Counted from the stretch's first letter, positions 34,979 to 44,454 are shown. The stretch: 64,000 nt of DNA from Candidatus Avimonas faecium (GCA_904419005.1 CAJFQI010000005.1:1-64000); one strand, 5' to 3'. Numbers and translations are program-made. The notes: generated from the letters alone by a model not told the origin.

Positions 34979-35713
34979 ATGATCAAGAAAATTCTCGCGC
35001 TTATCCTGGCCGGTACGATTGCGGTGCTGGCGTGTGCCTGCTCCGGCTCCGGAGACGATAACACCTCTTCCGGCGGTGAGACGAGCGAAACCACCGGCGA
35101 AACGAGCGCGCCGGAAGAAACCGAGCCGGAGGAGCAGGAGCCTGTGGTCGGTGCGATGCAGGAAGAGTTCATTGGGGATACGGAGCAGGGCCCTGAGTGG
35201 TACTATATCTATGACAACGGCAACGGCTGGCAGGAGCTGATCCTGGCGGGCACCATGGTGGACGATAACCCGGAAGCCGGCTATGAGGAGTACGGTGACA
35301 ACTGGCGCCTGCCCTATGCCGAGGGCGATGAGCAGGGCAACTATTCCTCCCTGATGTTCTGGGACAGCGTGATGATCGATATTGCCGAAGAGTGCGGCAC
35401 CGTGCTGGGCGTGGCCTGGCAGGCCCCCTCCGACGGCACGGCGGTGATCCCCTCCTGGGCGCACGCCATGAAGAAGAACAGCAACGACACCCTCTACGAC
35501 CTCGTCAATGACCCCGACGTGACGGTGCGGATCCTGCACAATGACGAGGAGCTGTACAGCTACGTCGGCAAGGACTCCTCCGCGGCGAGCGAGGAGCTGA
35601 CCGTCGAGGTCAAGGCGGGCGACCGCATCTACTTTGTCGGGGAAGCCGGCGCGAACACCACCGAAACCCTGATTGACTTCGGCACCGTCAGCGTAGACTT
35701 TACGGCGGCTTAA
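34979..35713 (+). CDS. Secreted lipoprotein of the tandem family (paralog 3)
   Basis: 244 residues from the ATG at 34979 (AAGGAGG upstream); codons from 34889 belong to the spacer. The lipobox is LACAC, with SGSGDDNTSSGG as linker start. The domain shares GDTEQGPEWYYIYDN, YGDNWRLPYAEGD, RILHNDEELYSYVGKD and AGDRIYFVGEAG with its neighbours. It is closest to paralog 1 at the start and to paralog 2 at the end. It is followed by a strong terminator. The function is unknown; a surface carbohydrate-binding protein is the best inference. Confidence 0.8.
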   Translation: MIKKILALILAGTIAVLACACSGSGDDNTSSGGETSETTGETSAPEETEPEEQEPVVGAMQEEFIGDTEQGPEWYYIYDNGNGWQELILAGTMVDDNPEAGYEEYGDNWRLPYAEGDEQGNYSSLMFWDSVMIDIAEECGTVLGVAWQAPSDGTAVIPSWAHAMKKNSNDTLYDLVNDPDVTVRILHNDEELYSYVGKDSSAASEELTVEVKAGDRIYFVGEAGANTTETLIDFGTVSVDFTAA

Positions 35714-35781
35714 GGAGCGGAAGGCCCGGATAAGCAGCCCTGGCCCATCGCAGGCGCACGCTGTCGGCCGGGCCCGGCGGA

Positions 35782-35837
35782 AAAAAGAAAAAGCAGCGTT
35801 CCCGTTGATTGCGTGGGGCGCTGCTTTTTTCTTTTTC
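35782..35837. terminator. Strong bidirectional intrinsic terminator
   Basis: AAAAAGAAAAAGCAGCG (35782-35798) pairs with CGCTGCTTTTTTCTTTTT (from 35819). It ends the three-paralog operon. Confidence 0.85.
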
Positions 35838-36041
35838 CGGTTTTCTTTCTTTTCCCTTTAAAAAAGCATACCCAGACCGGCGGAAATATGCTATACTGTC
35901 CCTGACAGCTTTCGGATGCCGGGCTATGCCGCTCCGCCGCGCAGGCCCTTCCCCTGCCGGGAAAGGCCTCCTGCGGAGCAGGCGTCCCTTCGCCGAAAGA
36001 GCCCCCGCGTCCCGTAACCCGGGCGGCGGCCGAAGCGGTAG

Positions 36042-36054
36042 GTAAAACGATTAC
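36042..36054. promoter_or_regulatory. LacI-type operator of the kinase/GH38 operon
   Basis: GTAAAACGATTAC contains the operator core with one extra A. It lies about 80 bp before the kinase start. A TATACT box (35892-35897) about 145 bp upstream may be the -10 element; its -35 is unclear. Confidence 0.5.
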
Positions 36055-36131
36055 CCTCCGCCCCTCGGCACAGCTTGGGGAGCGGCAGGGGCAATCCGGA
36101 AAAAACAATGCTGCAAAGGAGAGAATCCCTT

Positions 36132-37028
36132 ATGAAAATCCTGAATTTTGGATCGCTCAACCTCGACAACGTATACTCGGTGGACCATTTTGTCCGCGCG
36201 GGGGAGACCCTGTCTTCCTCCAAGCTGGAGAAATTCAGCGGCGGCAAGGGGCTCAACCAATCCCTCTCGCTGGCCCGTGCCGGCGCGGAGGTCTATCACG
36301 CCGGCTGCATCGGCCAGGATGGGCAGCTCCTGCTCGACCTGCTCAAGGAGAGCGGCGCGGACACCCGCTTTGTCCGCTGCGTGCCGGGGCCGAGCGGCCA
36401 CGCCATCATCCAGGTGGATAAAAACGGCCAGAACTGCATCCTGCTCTACGGCGGCGCGAACCAGGAGATCACCACCGAATTCGTGGACGAGGTGCTGGCC
36501 GCGTTCAGCGCCGGGGACGTCCTGCTGCTGCAGAACGAGATCAACAACCTCGACTACATTGTGGAAAAGGCCGCGGACAAGGGGCTGAAGATCGCCCTGA
36601 ACCCCTCCCCCATTGGGGAGAACCTCTTCCGCCTGCCGCTCCAAAAGATCACCTATTTCATCCTCAACGAGATTGAGGGCAAGGAGATTACCGGCAAGGA
36701 GGAAGCGGACGACATCCTGGCCGAGTTCCGCCGCCGCTACCCGCAGAGCGTCGTGGTCCTCACCCTGGGCAAGGACGGCGCGGTCTACGACGACGGGACC
36801 ACCCGCTGCCGCCATGGGATCTACGATGTGCCGGTCGCGGACACCACGGCCGCCGGCGACACCTTCACCGGCTACTTCCTGACCTGCATCACGGCCGGCG
36901 AGACCCCGGCCGCAGCGCTGGAAAAGGCGTCGATCGCCTCCTCGCTCGCCGTCTCGGTCAAGGGCGCCGCGCCCTCGATCCCGACGATGGAGCAGGTCAA
37001 GGCCGCCAACCTCCCCCTCGTCCGCTGA
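36132..37028 (+). CDS. Ribokinase-like PfkB kinase
   Basis: 298 residues from the ATG at 36132 (AAAGGAG 10 bp upstream); codons back to 36075 are leader. The substrate motif reads FSGGKGLNQSLSLARAGA (near 36-53), as in ribokinase. The C-terminal catalytic motif reads DTTAAGDTFTGYF, where the usual TGAGD is TAAGD; the catalytic Asp is kept. It phosphorylates a sugar, with ribose or another hexose/pentose possible. It is cotranscribed with the GH38 gene, so mannose-derived or rarer sugars are candidates. Confidence 0.88.
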   Translation: MKILNFGSLNLDNVYSVDHFVRAGETLSSSKLEKFSGGKGLNQSLSLARAGAEVYHAGCIGQDGQLLLDLLKESGADTRFVRCVPGPSGHAIIQVDKNGQNCILLYGGANQEITTEFVDEVLAAFSAGDVLLLQNEINNLDYIVEKAADKGLKIALNPSPIGENLFRLPLQKITYFILNEIEGKEITGKEEADDILAEFRRRYPQSVVVLTLGKDGAVYDDGTTRCRHGIYDVPVADTTAAGDTFTGYFLTCITAGETPAAALEKASIASSLAVSVKGAAPSIPTMEQVKAANLPLVR

Positions 37029-37091
37029 GCCGCCCGGCAGCGCCTCTTTGGGGATGCGCGCGCGGCCGCACACCAGACGTGAAATGCGAGA

Positions 37092-40000
37092 ATGGATGGT
37101 ATCATGGGAAATTTGAACATTGATTTCGTGGAGATGCTGGGCAAGCCGGATTTCGGCAAGGACACCGCCTCCTTCCGCGAGTTTGAGAAAGCCTTCGTCG
37201 CCGTGCGGGAGAAGATCGAGGCGGCGATCTACACCCCGATCGCCCCGCTGGCGATTGAAGCCTACGTCACGAAGGAGCCGGTCCCCTACGCCGAGCGGAC
37301 GACCGGCCGGCATATCACGCCCGCCATCGGGGAAACCTGGGGCGAGCTGTTCGACTGCGCCTGGTTCCACTTCCAGGGGCAGGTGCCGCCCGCGGGCAAG
37401 GGCAAAAAGGTATCCCTGCTCATCGACTTTTCGGGCGAGGGGCTGGTCTTTGACCAAAACGGCGAGCCTCTCAAGGGCCTGACCAGCGTGACCACCACCG
37501 ACGAATTCCCCCTCGGGCTGTGGGGCAAGAAGACGGTCGAGGTCAGCGACTGCTCGTCCGGTGACGAGCCGATTGACCTGTGGGTGGATGCCGGGTGCAA
37601 CGACCTCCAGGGTCAGTACCGCAACGACGGCCGGGTCAAGGAGGCCGCCATCGTCACGGTGGACACCCTGGCCCGCGACCTGTTTTACGACTTCACCGTC
37701 TGCCTGAGCCTGTACGTCGGCCTGTGCGAAAACGACGACGCCTACGCCGATGAGGTGCTGCCCAGCCTGCTCAAGGCCTCCCGGCTTTTGGAGGAGGTCA
37801 CCCCCGCCAGTATGCAAGCCGCGCGGGAGGAGCTCGGCCAGGTGCTCTCCCGGGAGAACGAAACCGTTGAGCTGCGGTATTCCTCAATCGGCCACTCCCA
37901 CCTTGACCTGATCTTCCTGTGGCCGGAGCGGGAGACCATCCGCAAGGGCGCCCGCACCTATTCGACCGCCCTCTACCTGATGGAGAAATACCCGTTTTAC
38001 AAATTCGGGTGCAGCCAGCCCCAGATCTACGTCTGGATGAAGGAGCATTACCCGTCGATCTACCGCCGGATCAAGGAGCGGGAGAAGGAGGGCCGCTGGG
38101 AGTGCCAGGGCTGCTTCTGGGTCGAGATGGACACCAACCTGCCCTCCGGCGAATCCCTTGTCCGCCAGATCCTGTACGGCAAGCGCTTCTTTATGCAGGA
38201 GTTCGGCAAGGAGATGAAGGTCGGCTTCCTGCCCGACGTTTTCGGCTATTCCGCCGCCCTTCCCCAGCTCCTGGTCAAGAGCGGCACCCCCTATTTCATG
38301 ACCCAGAAGCTGTCAATGAACGACACCAACCGCTTCCCGCGGCACACCTTCCTCTGGAAGGGGATCGACGGCAGCGAGGTGCTGACCCATATGCTGCCCG
38401 AGGACAGCTACAACAGCGCGGCCGTGCCCCAGATGGCGATCTACGGCCTGCACCACTACACCGACCTTGACCGCTGCGGCGAGGCCCTCCAGCTCTTCGG
38501 CATCGGGGACGGGGGCGGCGGCCCCGGGTACGAGCATCTGGAGCGGATCCAGCGGCAGAAGAACCTCAAGGGCTCGCCCCCCCTCCGCCCGGAATTCTGC
38601 ATCGATTTTTTTGAGCGGATCAACCGCAAGCGGGATACCTACCGCAAATGGGTCGGCGAGCTGTATTTTGAGCGGCATCAGGGCACCTATACCTCCATCG
38701 CCAAGGGCAAGTGGTACAACCGCCAGGCGGAGATCAAGCTCCATCACGCCGAATGGCTCTACACCCTGGCCAACCTCCGGCTGGGGACGCCCTATCCCCA
38801 TGACCGGCTGGAGGAAATCTGGAAGGAAATCCTGCTCTACCAGTTCCACGACTGCCTGCCCGGTTCTTCCATCAAGCGGGCGTATGAGGAGACCCACGCC
38901 CGCTACCGCGTCCTGCTTGAGGAGCTGGACGGGATGATTGCCAAGGCCGGGGCGCTGCTGGCCGGGGGGATGGATACTACGGGCTTCCAGGAGCCCCTCG
39001 CGGTGTTCAACCCCACTTCCTGGGAGCGCTCCGAGGTGGTCGAGGTCGACGGCCGCCAGGTTGCGGTCACGGTCCCGCCCCTGGGCTATGCGGTGGCGGA
39101 GCTCGCGGGCGCGCCGTCTCCCGCTGTGGAGGACGCCCCGGCCGACCGGCTGGAGAACGAGAAGCTGCGGGTGCTCTTTAACCCGGACGGCACGATTGCC
39201 TCGCTGTACGATAAGGAGGAGGGCCGGGAAGCCCTCCGGGAAAATACGGTGGGGAATGCGCTGAAGCTTTATGACGATGAGTATACGCACTGGGATATTA
39301 ACAAGAATTACTTGACCTGCACGCCGGAGCAGGCCCGGCTGGTGTCTGCCAAGGGCTTTGCCCGCGGCGTGGTCAAGGGGATCGCGATGGAGTATACCAT
39401 CGGCCAGTCGAAAATTTCCCAGACCGTCACCCTGCGGGACGGCTCCAAGCGGCTCGATTTTGAGACCACGGTCGAGTGGAACGAGACGTACAAGATGCTT
39501 CGTTCCTCCTTTCCGGTTGACATTGTGACCGATTCCGCCCGCTGCGAGATCCAGTACGGCAGCATCCTGCGCCCGACCCACCAGAACACCACCTGGGACC
39601 AGGCGAAATTTGAGGTTTGCGCCCATCGCTATGTGGATATGGCGGACAGCGGCTACGGCGTCGCCATCCTGAACAACGGCAAGTACGGGTACAAGGTCTG
39701 GGACAACGTGCTGGACATCGACCTGCTGCGCAGCCAGATGTGCCCCTGCGAGGACGGGGATAAGGGTGTGCATTCCTTCACCTACGCCATCCTGCCCCAT
39801 GCCGGCGGCGTGGTGGAGGGCGGCGTGGTCCGTGCGGGCTGCGAGCTCAACATGCCCCTGCTTACGGCGGAAATCCCGGCCAGGGAGGCCGGGGCCGGGC
39901 GGGCCGACCTGCCTGCGGCCGATACGCTGGCCTGCATTGACCGCCCCAACATTATCCTGGACGCGGTCAAGCGGGCGGAGGATACCGACGGCTACATCCT

Positions 40001-40196
40001 GCGCTTCTATGAGGCCGGCGGCCGGCGCACCAAGGCGCATATCGCCCTGAACGGCCTGCGGGCCGAGGGGCTGGCCGACCTGCTTGAGCGTCCGCTGGAC
40101 GGCGAAGAGGCCGCAAAGCTTGCGGCGGACGGGGACGGCTTTACGCTGGATTTCCACCCGTTTGAGCTGCATACCGTGCTGGTTAAACGGCGGTAA
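37092..40196 (+). CDS. GH38 alpha-mannosidase
   Basis: 1034 residues. The GH38 zinc motif appears as SIGHSHLDLIFLWPERE (H270 and D272 approximately), and the nucleophile Asp lies in FLPDVFGYSAALPQLL (near 382). Further metal/active-site residues are in FGIGDGGGGPG and QFHDCLPGSS. The C-terminal half is the typical beta-rich domain. There is no signal peptide, so it acts inside the cell on imported mannosides. The start is uncertain (ATG at 37092 or 37104; weak ribosome binding sites for both). It ends at a strong terminator. Confidence 0.93.
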   Translation: MDGIMGNLNIDFVEMLGKPDFGKDTASFREFEKAFVAVREKIEAAIYTPIAPLAIEAYVTKEPVPYAERTTGRHITPAIGETWGELFDCAWFHFQGQVPPAGKGKKVSLLIDFSGEGLVFDQNGEPLKGLTSVTTTDEFPLGLWGKKTVEVSDCSSGDEPIDLWVDAGCNDLQGQYRNDGRVKEAAIVTVDTLARDLFYDFTVCLSLYVGLCENDDAYADEVLPSLLKASRLLEEVTPASMQAAREELGQVLSRENETVELRYSSIGHSHLDLIFLWPERETIRKGARTYSTALYLMEKYPFYKFGCSQPQIYVWMKEHYPSIYRRIKEREKEGRWECQGCFWVEMDTNLPSGESLVRQILYGKRFFMQEFGKEMKVGFLPDVFGYSAALPQLLVKSGTPYFMTQKLSMNDTNRFPRHTFLWKGIDGSEVLTHMLPEDSYNSAAVPQMAIYGLHHYTDLDRCGEALQLFGIGDGGGGPGYEHLERIQRQKNLKGSPPLRPEFCIDFFERINRKRDTYRKWVGELYFERHQGTYTSIAKGKWYNRQAEIKLHHAEWLYTLANLRLGTPYPHDRLEEIWKEILLYQFHDCLPGSSIKRAYEETHARYRVLLEELDGMIAKAGALLAGGMDTTGFQEPLAVFNPTSWERSEVVEVDGRQVAVTVPPLGYAVAELAGAPSPAVEDAPADRLENEKLRVLFNPDGTIASLYDKEEGREALRENTVGNALKLYDDEYTHWDINKNYLTCTPEQARLVSAKGFARGVVKGIAMEYTIGQSKISQTVTLRDGSKRLDFETTVEWNETYKMLRSSFPVDIVTDSARCEIQYGSILRPTHQNTTWDQAKFEVCAHRYVDMADSGYGVAILNNGKYGYKVWDNVLDIDLLRSQMCPCEDGDKGVHSFTYAILPHAGGVVEGGVVRAGCELNMPLLTAEIPAREAGAGRADLPAADTLACIDRPNIILDAVKRAEDTDGYILRFYEAGGRRTKAHIALNGLRAEGLADLLERPLDGEEAAKLAADGDGFTLDFHPFELHTVLVKRR

Positions 40197-40302
40197 GGCC
40201 CTTTCCGGGCCGGCGCGGCGGCGCTTCCTTATCCTCTGCGGGGAGGGAGGGGCGCCGCCGGCGCCTTCCCAGCGGGCCAAAAAACGGAAATTGAAAAAAG
40301 TG

Positions 40303-40350
40303 CAACCGCGGCGTGTTAAACGATTTCACAACGCCGCGGTTGATTTTTTT
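40303..40350 (+). terminator. Intrinsic terminator with operator-like loop
   Basis: CAACCGCGGCGT (40303-40314) pairs perfectly with ACGCCGCGGTTG (40331-40342), followed by ATTTTTTT. The 16-nt loop holds TTAAACGATTTC, resembling the island operator. Confidence 0.85.
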
Positions 40351-40557
40351 ACGAAAACAGCAAAAAGGGTGGAAAATCCGTTGGAAAATTCACAAAAGCA
40401 AGGCTTGTTTTTTCGGGGGATTTCGAGTATAATACCTATATACGGGGCGTCGCTTTTCCCCCTTGCGGAAAGGGGAAAATGGTCCAAAATGGGAAAAAGC
40501 CCGCCCGACGTAAAATATGGGCATGAATTTTTGTCTGTTTTCATACGGTGTCTTGAG

Positions 40558-40584
40558 TTGACTTTTTTCTTTTTTTGTTATACT
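40558..40584 (+). promoter_or_regulatory. Promoter of the lacI-type gene
   Basis: TTGACT (40558-40563) and TATACT (40579-40584) are separated by a T-rich spacer of 15 bp, slightly short. Confidence 0.55.
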
Positions 40585-40589
40585 ATAAG

Positions 40590-40601
40590 GTAAACGATTA
40601 C
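40590..40601. promoter_or_regulatory. LacI-type autoregulatory operator
   Basis: GTAAACGATTAC sits 5 bp after the -10 box, over the expected transcription start of the regulator gene, which fits autorepression. Confidence 0.75.
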
Positions 40602-40630
40602 GCATCGTTTGCTCTCGGAGGGCGGGAATC

Positions 40631-41635
40631 TTGAAAAAGAGTTTGTCGATAAAGGACATTTCGGCAATGTCGGGGGTTTCCATTGCGACGGTATCCCGCA
40701 TCATCAATGGAAACGGCCGCTACTCAAAGGAAACCGAAGAAAAGGTCAAGGCCATCATCAAGGAATACCATTATGTGCCCAGCATGGTGGCCAAGGGGCT
40801 GCGCACCCATCGGATGGACAATATCGGGATTATCGTGCCGGACATCACCAACGAATTTTTCGTCAAGCTGGTGCATGAGCTGGAGTCCACCCTTTTCGCC
40901 TCCTCCTACTCCTCGCTGATCTGCAACACCAACGAGAACGTCGAGGTGGAGCAAAAGTATCTCCAGATGCTCAAGATGCAGAACGTGAGCGGGATCATCT
41001 ACATATCCGGCGGGTACAACAGCGATTATAAGGAACTGGCGGAGATCCCCACCGTCTTTATTGACCGCGTGCCGAACCGGACCAGGAATATTGAAAAGTT
41101 CGTGATGATTGAATCGGATAACCGGCAGGGCGGCTACATCGCCACCCGCGAGCTGCTGGAAAAGGGATGCCGGAAGGTGGTCATGCTGACCGACCGCCGG
41201 CGGCTCTCCAGCCAGGAGGAGCGGATTGAGGGCTACCTTGCCGCCCACGCCGATTACCATGTCCCCTGCGACGAACGGTATATCGTCGACCTGGACAGCA
41301 TTGATTTCAAGAGCGCGCATGATAAAATCAGCCAGCTGCTGGACGAAGGGCTGGAATTCGACGGGGTGTTCGGCACCACCGACTGGCTGGCTCTCGGCGC
41401 CTATGTGGCCCTGATCACCCGGCGCGTCCGCGTGCCGGAGCAGGTGAAGATCGTCGGCTTTGACGACATTTCCATCTCGGAGTTCAACGCGCTGCCGATT
41501 ACGACCGTCCATCAGCAGGTGGACATCATCGGCCAGACGGCGGTGAAGTCCATGCTGCAGTTGGTGCAGAATAAGCCGGTAAAGGCGAGGGAAACGGTGG
41601 TGCCGGTCTACCTGGTGAAGCGGCAGTCTACCTGA
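40631..41635 (+). CDS. LacI-family transcriptional repressor of the glycan island
   Basis: 334 residues from a TTG start (GGAGGG 8 bp upstream); no ATG is available nearby. The N-terminal helix-turn-helix reads SIKDISAMSGVSIATVSRIINGN (as SIKDISAMSGV and SIATVSRIINGN), followed by the hinge VPSMVAKGLRT. A periplasmic-binding-like effector domain follows (NIGIIVPDITNEFFVKLVHE to FDDISISEFNALPITTVHQQ). Operators of the type expected for this family precede it and at least six other transcription units here. Its inducer is probably a sugar of the island; the adjacent allose-type genes make allose or its phosphate a candidate. Confidence 0.93.
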   Translation: MKKSLSIKDISAMSGVSIATVSRIINGNGRYSKETEEKVKAIIKEYHYVPSMVAKGLRTHRMDNIGIIVPDITNEFFVKLVHELESTLFASSYSSLICNTNENVEVEQKYLQMLKMQNVSGIIYISGGYNSDYKELAEIPTVFIDRVPNRTRNIEKFVMIESDNRQGGYIATRELLEKGCRKVVMLTDRRRLSSQEERIEGYLAAHADYHVPCDERYIVDLDSIDFKSAHDKISQLLDEGLEFDGVFGTTDWLALGAYVALITRRVRVPEQVKIVGFDDISISEFNALPITTVHQQVDIIGQTAVKSMLQLVQNKPVKARETVVPVYLVKRQST

Positions 41636-41705
41636 CCCGCCCGGCCGCCCCGCCGCGCCGAAGGGCGCGGGAGAAGGGGGAGCGGGAACACAAAAACGGA
41701 AAACC

Positions 41706-41738
41706 GCAGGACAGGGGAAACCGCTGTTCTGCCTTTTC
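41706..41738 (+). terminator. Intrinsic terminator of the lacI-type gene
   Basis: GCAGGACAG pairs with CTGTTCTGC (one G-U pair) across a 9-nt loop and is followed by CTTTTCGTT. Confidence 0.6.
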
Positions 41739-41749
41739 GTTCCTGCTGA

Positions 41750-41761
41750 GTAAACGTTTAC
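41750..41761. promoter_or_regulatory. LacI-type operator of the alsE operon
   Basis: GTAAACGTTTAC is a perfect palindrome identical to the site at 2057-2068. It lies about 320 bp before alsE. No clear promoter was recognised in the 440-bp gap; TTGAGA near 41990 has no good partner. Confidence 0.7.
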
Positions 41762-42083
41762 ACGGTGCTTTTGTCAAAAACAAACCATTTTCCCGCCTGC
41801 CTGTTGTGCAGCGTGTCGGCAAGCCGTCCGGCGGCTGCCGCTGAGGGGGAGGGCCGGCGCAGGAATGCAAGGCCGGAAGCACTGGAAAGGTGCCGGAGGA
41901 AGCCGGGGATAACCGGGAAGGGCCGGGAGGCTAGAGCTGAAAAAAAGGACGGCTCCGGAAGGGGGCCGTTCCGCCGTCTCCTTCATATTGAGAATCGTTT
42001 GGCGAGGAATGCATCCCGCTGAAACCAACATATAGCTACCCACCGCTGCGCGGGAGAAGGCTCCCGCTGGAAAAAGAGAGAGG

Positions 42084-42809
42084 ATGACTTCCGCTGTGAA
42101 CGCAATGGACACTAGGGAATCGGTAAAAAAGCCGCTGTTTTCCGCCTCGCTGATGTGCATGAACCTGTTGGACATGCGGCAGCAGTTTGAGGTTCTCAAC
42201 CGCCGCATCCAGATGTACCACGTCGACATTATGGACGGGCATTTCTGCAAGAACATCACCCTGTCCCCGGACTTCGTCAAAGTCTGCGCCTCGGTGGCGG
42301 AGCATCCGATTGACGTCCATCTGATGGTGGAGCATCCGGGCGACTTCATTGACCAGCTGATTGCGGTCGGCGCGGCGGTGATCTCGCCCCACGCGGAAAC
42401 CATCAATGTCGACGCGTTCCGCACCATTGACAAGATCAAGTCGGCGGGCTGCCAGATGGGCGTGGTGCTCAACCCGGCCACGCCGCTGAGCTATGTGTCG
42501 CATTACCTGAACCATATCGACCTGCTGACCATTATGACGGTGGATGTGGGCTATTCCGGGGGCAAATTCGTCCCCGAGGCGCTGGATAAAATCCGCGAGG
42601 CCGTCCGCATCCGGGAGGAGAGGGGCCTGCACTACGTCATCCAGGTGGACGGCGCGTGCAACGCCGCCAACTTCAAGGCGATGGACGAAGCGGGCGCCGA
42701 AGCGTATGTGGTGGGCAACACCGGCCTTTTTGCGATGGACCCCGACCTAAACCGCGCGGCCGACATCCTGTATGAAAACTTTTCTCGGGAGACCGGCCGG
42801 GCTTTGTAA
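42084..42809 (+). CDS. alsE: D-allulose-6-phosphate 3-epimerase
   Basis: 241 residues. It matches Escherichia coli AlsE in long stretches: SASLMCMNLL, YHVDIMDGHFCKNITLSP, DVHLMVEHPGDFI, PHAETIN, GVVLNPATPLS, IMTVDVGYSGGKF and VIQVDGACN. It is a ribulose-phosphate-3-epimerase-type barrel with the metal His/Asp residues in place. It converts D-allulose-6-phosphate to D-fructose-6-phosphate. The start may be this ATG (directly behind GAGAGAGG) or GTG at 42096. It leads a run with alsK and rpiB-like genes, the other two steps of D-allose breakdown. Confidence 0.9.
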   Translation: MTSAVNAMDTRESVKKPLFSASLMCMNLLDMRQQFEVLNRRIQMYHVDIMDGHFCKNITLSPDFVKVCASVAEHPIDVHLMVEHPGDFIDQLIAVGAAVISPHAETINVDAFRTIDKIKSAGCQMGVVLNPATPLSYVSHYLNHIDLLTIMTVDVGYSGGKFVPEALDKIREAVRIREERGLHYVIQVDGACNAANFKAMDEAGAEAYVVGNTGLFAMDPDLNRAADILYENFSRETGRAL

Positions 42810-42956
42810 AGCAGGCGGCTCCCTATAGGCGCCGGAGCGACGGATAGAGGAGAAAATGAGGCCGCGGCTTCCCTTTGCGGTGGAAGGGGCGGCAGCCGGG
42901 CATCCGGAGAAAGGGATGCGCCGGCAGGGGATCATGACAAGGGAGGTATTTATCCT

Positions 42957-43910
42957 ATGCGATCACAATGCATCTTAGGCATGGATATCGGAGGTACGAA
43001 CGTCCGTGCCGGCTTGGTTGATAAGGAACACAACCTGTACCACTTCCGGATCATCAACACGCAGTCCATGCGGGACGGCGTGAACAATAAAAGCTTCGTT
43101 GAAAACCTGACGGATCGCATTGAGGCGTATATTGGAGCGTTTGAGGACCGTTTTGAGGTCGTCGGGATCTCGGTCGGCTTTCCTTCAACCATTGACAAGA
43201 CCCGGCGTGTGGTGCTTTCCACCCCGAATATTGCAGGGCTGAACAACGTGCCGATTGCGGATATCCTGGAAAAGCGGCTCGGTATCCCGGCCTATGTAAA
43301 CCGGGACGTCAATATGCTGTTTTACCGCGACCTGCGGCAATTTCATATCGGCAGCGACTGCATTGCACTGGGCTGCTACATCGGCACCGGCTTCGGCAAC
43401 GCGATCTATGTCAAGGGGGAAATCCTGTTAGGCAAAAACGGCGTGGCCGGCGAGCTGGGGCATATCCCGATGCTGGGGCTGAATGCCCAGTGCGGCTGCG
43501 GCAATTGCTCCTGCATTGAAACCCGTGCGTCCGGCCGGTATTTGGAGGCGCTGGTGGCCAAGGAGTTCCCCGACGTGTCCATCGGCAAGGTGTTCACCAA
43601 ATACGCCAGCCATCCGCGGATTGAGGAATTTATTGAATACCTTTCCCTCCCGATTGCGACCGAGATCAATATCTTTGATCCGGACTACGTCGTGCTGGGC
43701 GGCGGGATCCTGCAGATGGAGGATTTCCCGATTGACACGCTGGAAAAGTATATTGTCCGGCATTCCCGCAAGCCGTATCCGGCGGAAAACCTGGTCCTGC
43801 TCTATTCCGAAATGGCCCAGGAAAACGGCGTAATCGGCGCGGGGATCTATGGCTTCTCTGCGCGGGAGCGGGCGAACAAGGACTCCGCTTATCAGCAGCG
43901 GCGGGCGTAA
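42957..43910 (+). CDS. alsK: ROK-family D-allose kinase
   Basis: 317 residues. The ATP motif reads GMDIGGTNVRAG (9-20). The ROK zinc site reads GHIPMLGLNAQCGCGNCSCIET. It resembles AlsK more than glucokinase: VGFPSTIDKTRRVVLSTPN, VNRDVNMLFYRDL and INIFDPDYVVLGGGI align with the E. coli protein as I recall it. It phosphorylates D-allose at C6. AAGGGAGG precedes the ATG. Its place between alsE and the RpiB-like gene supports the call. Confidence 0.82.
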   Translation: MRSQCILGMDIGGTNVRAGLVDKEHNLYHFRIINTQSMRDGVNNKSFVENLTDRIEAYIGAFEDRFEVVGISVGFPSTIDKTRRVVLSTPNIAGLNNVPIADILEKRLGIPAYVNRDVNMLFYRDLRQFHIGSDCIALGCYIGTGFGNAIYVKGEILLGKNGVAGELGHIPMLGLNAQCGCGNCSCIETRASGRYLEALVAKEFPDVSIGKVFTKYASHPRIEEFIEYLSLPIATEINIFDPDYVVLGGGILQMEDFPIDTLEKYIVRHSRKPYPAENLVLLYSEMAQENGVIGAGIYGFSARERANKDSAYQQRRA

Positions 43911-43953
43911 AGCCGCCGCGCGTCATAGCTTTGTTTGAAAGGAAGGCTTCACG

Positions 43954-44403
43954 ATGATTGCGATTGCAAACGACCATGTCGGCTTGGAACTCAAGGCGAA
44001 AATCATAGAGGTGCTGGAGAAAAAGGGGCTGGAATACAAGGACTTCGGCACCTATACCAGCGAACGCACCGACTACCCGATCTATGCCCAGCAGGCGGCG
44101 GACGCCGTCGCCTCCGGCGAATGCGACCGCGGGATCCTGATCTGCGGCACAGGGGTGGGCATTTCCCTGGCGGCCAACAAGGTGCCGGGCATTCGCTGCG
44201 TCGTGTGCAGCGACTGCTACAGCGCCAAGCTTTCCCGCCAGCACAACAACACCAATATGCTTGCGATGGGCGCCCGGGTGGTCGGCCCCGACCTGGCCCA
44301 GATGATTACCGAAATCTGGCTGGATACCGATTACGAGGGCGGCCGCCATCAGCGCCGTCTGGATATGATCGCCCGGATTGAAAAGGGCGAAAAGGTGTAC
44401 TAA
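43954..44403 (+). CDS. rpiB: RpiB-type allose-6-phosphate / ribose-5-phosphate isomerase
   Basis: 149 residues, the normal RpiB length. The N-terminal IAIANDHVGLELK and the catalytic-Cys motif ICGTGVGISLAANKVPGIR are characteristic. HNNTNMLAMGARVVG is also conserved. RpiB-type enzymes also isomerise D-allose-6-phosphate to D-allulose-6-phosphate, the missing step between alsK and alsE here. GAAAGGAAGG precedes the ATG. Confidence 0.92.
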   Translation: MIAIANDHVGLELKAKIIEVLEKKGLEYKDFGTYTSERTDYPIYAQQAADAVASGECDRGILICGTGVGISLAANKVPGIRCVVCSDCYSAKLSRQHNNTNMLAMGARVVGPDLAQMITEIWLDTDYEGGRHQRRLDMIARIEKGEKVY

Positions 44404-44454
44404 TTCCCGGCGGATAGGGGCCGCATGGCGGGGAGATGAGGGGAGAAGCGGCAC

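Noticed and set aside
36840..36870. Broken kinase motif (TAAGD in place of TGAGD)
   Set aside because: The catalytic Asp and the anion-hole Gly before it are kept, so the enzyme is probably active and not a pseudogene.
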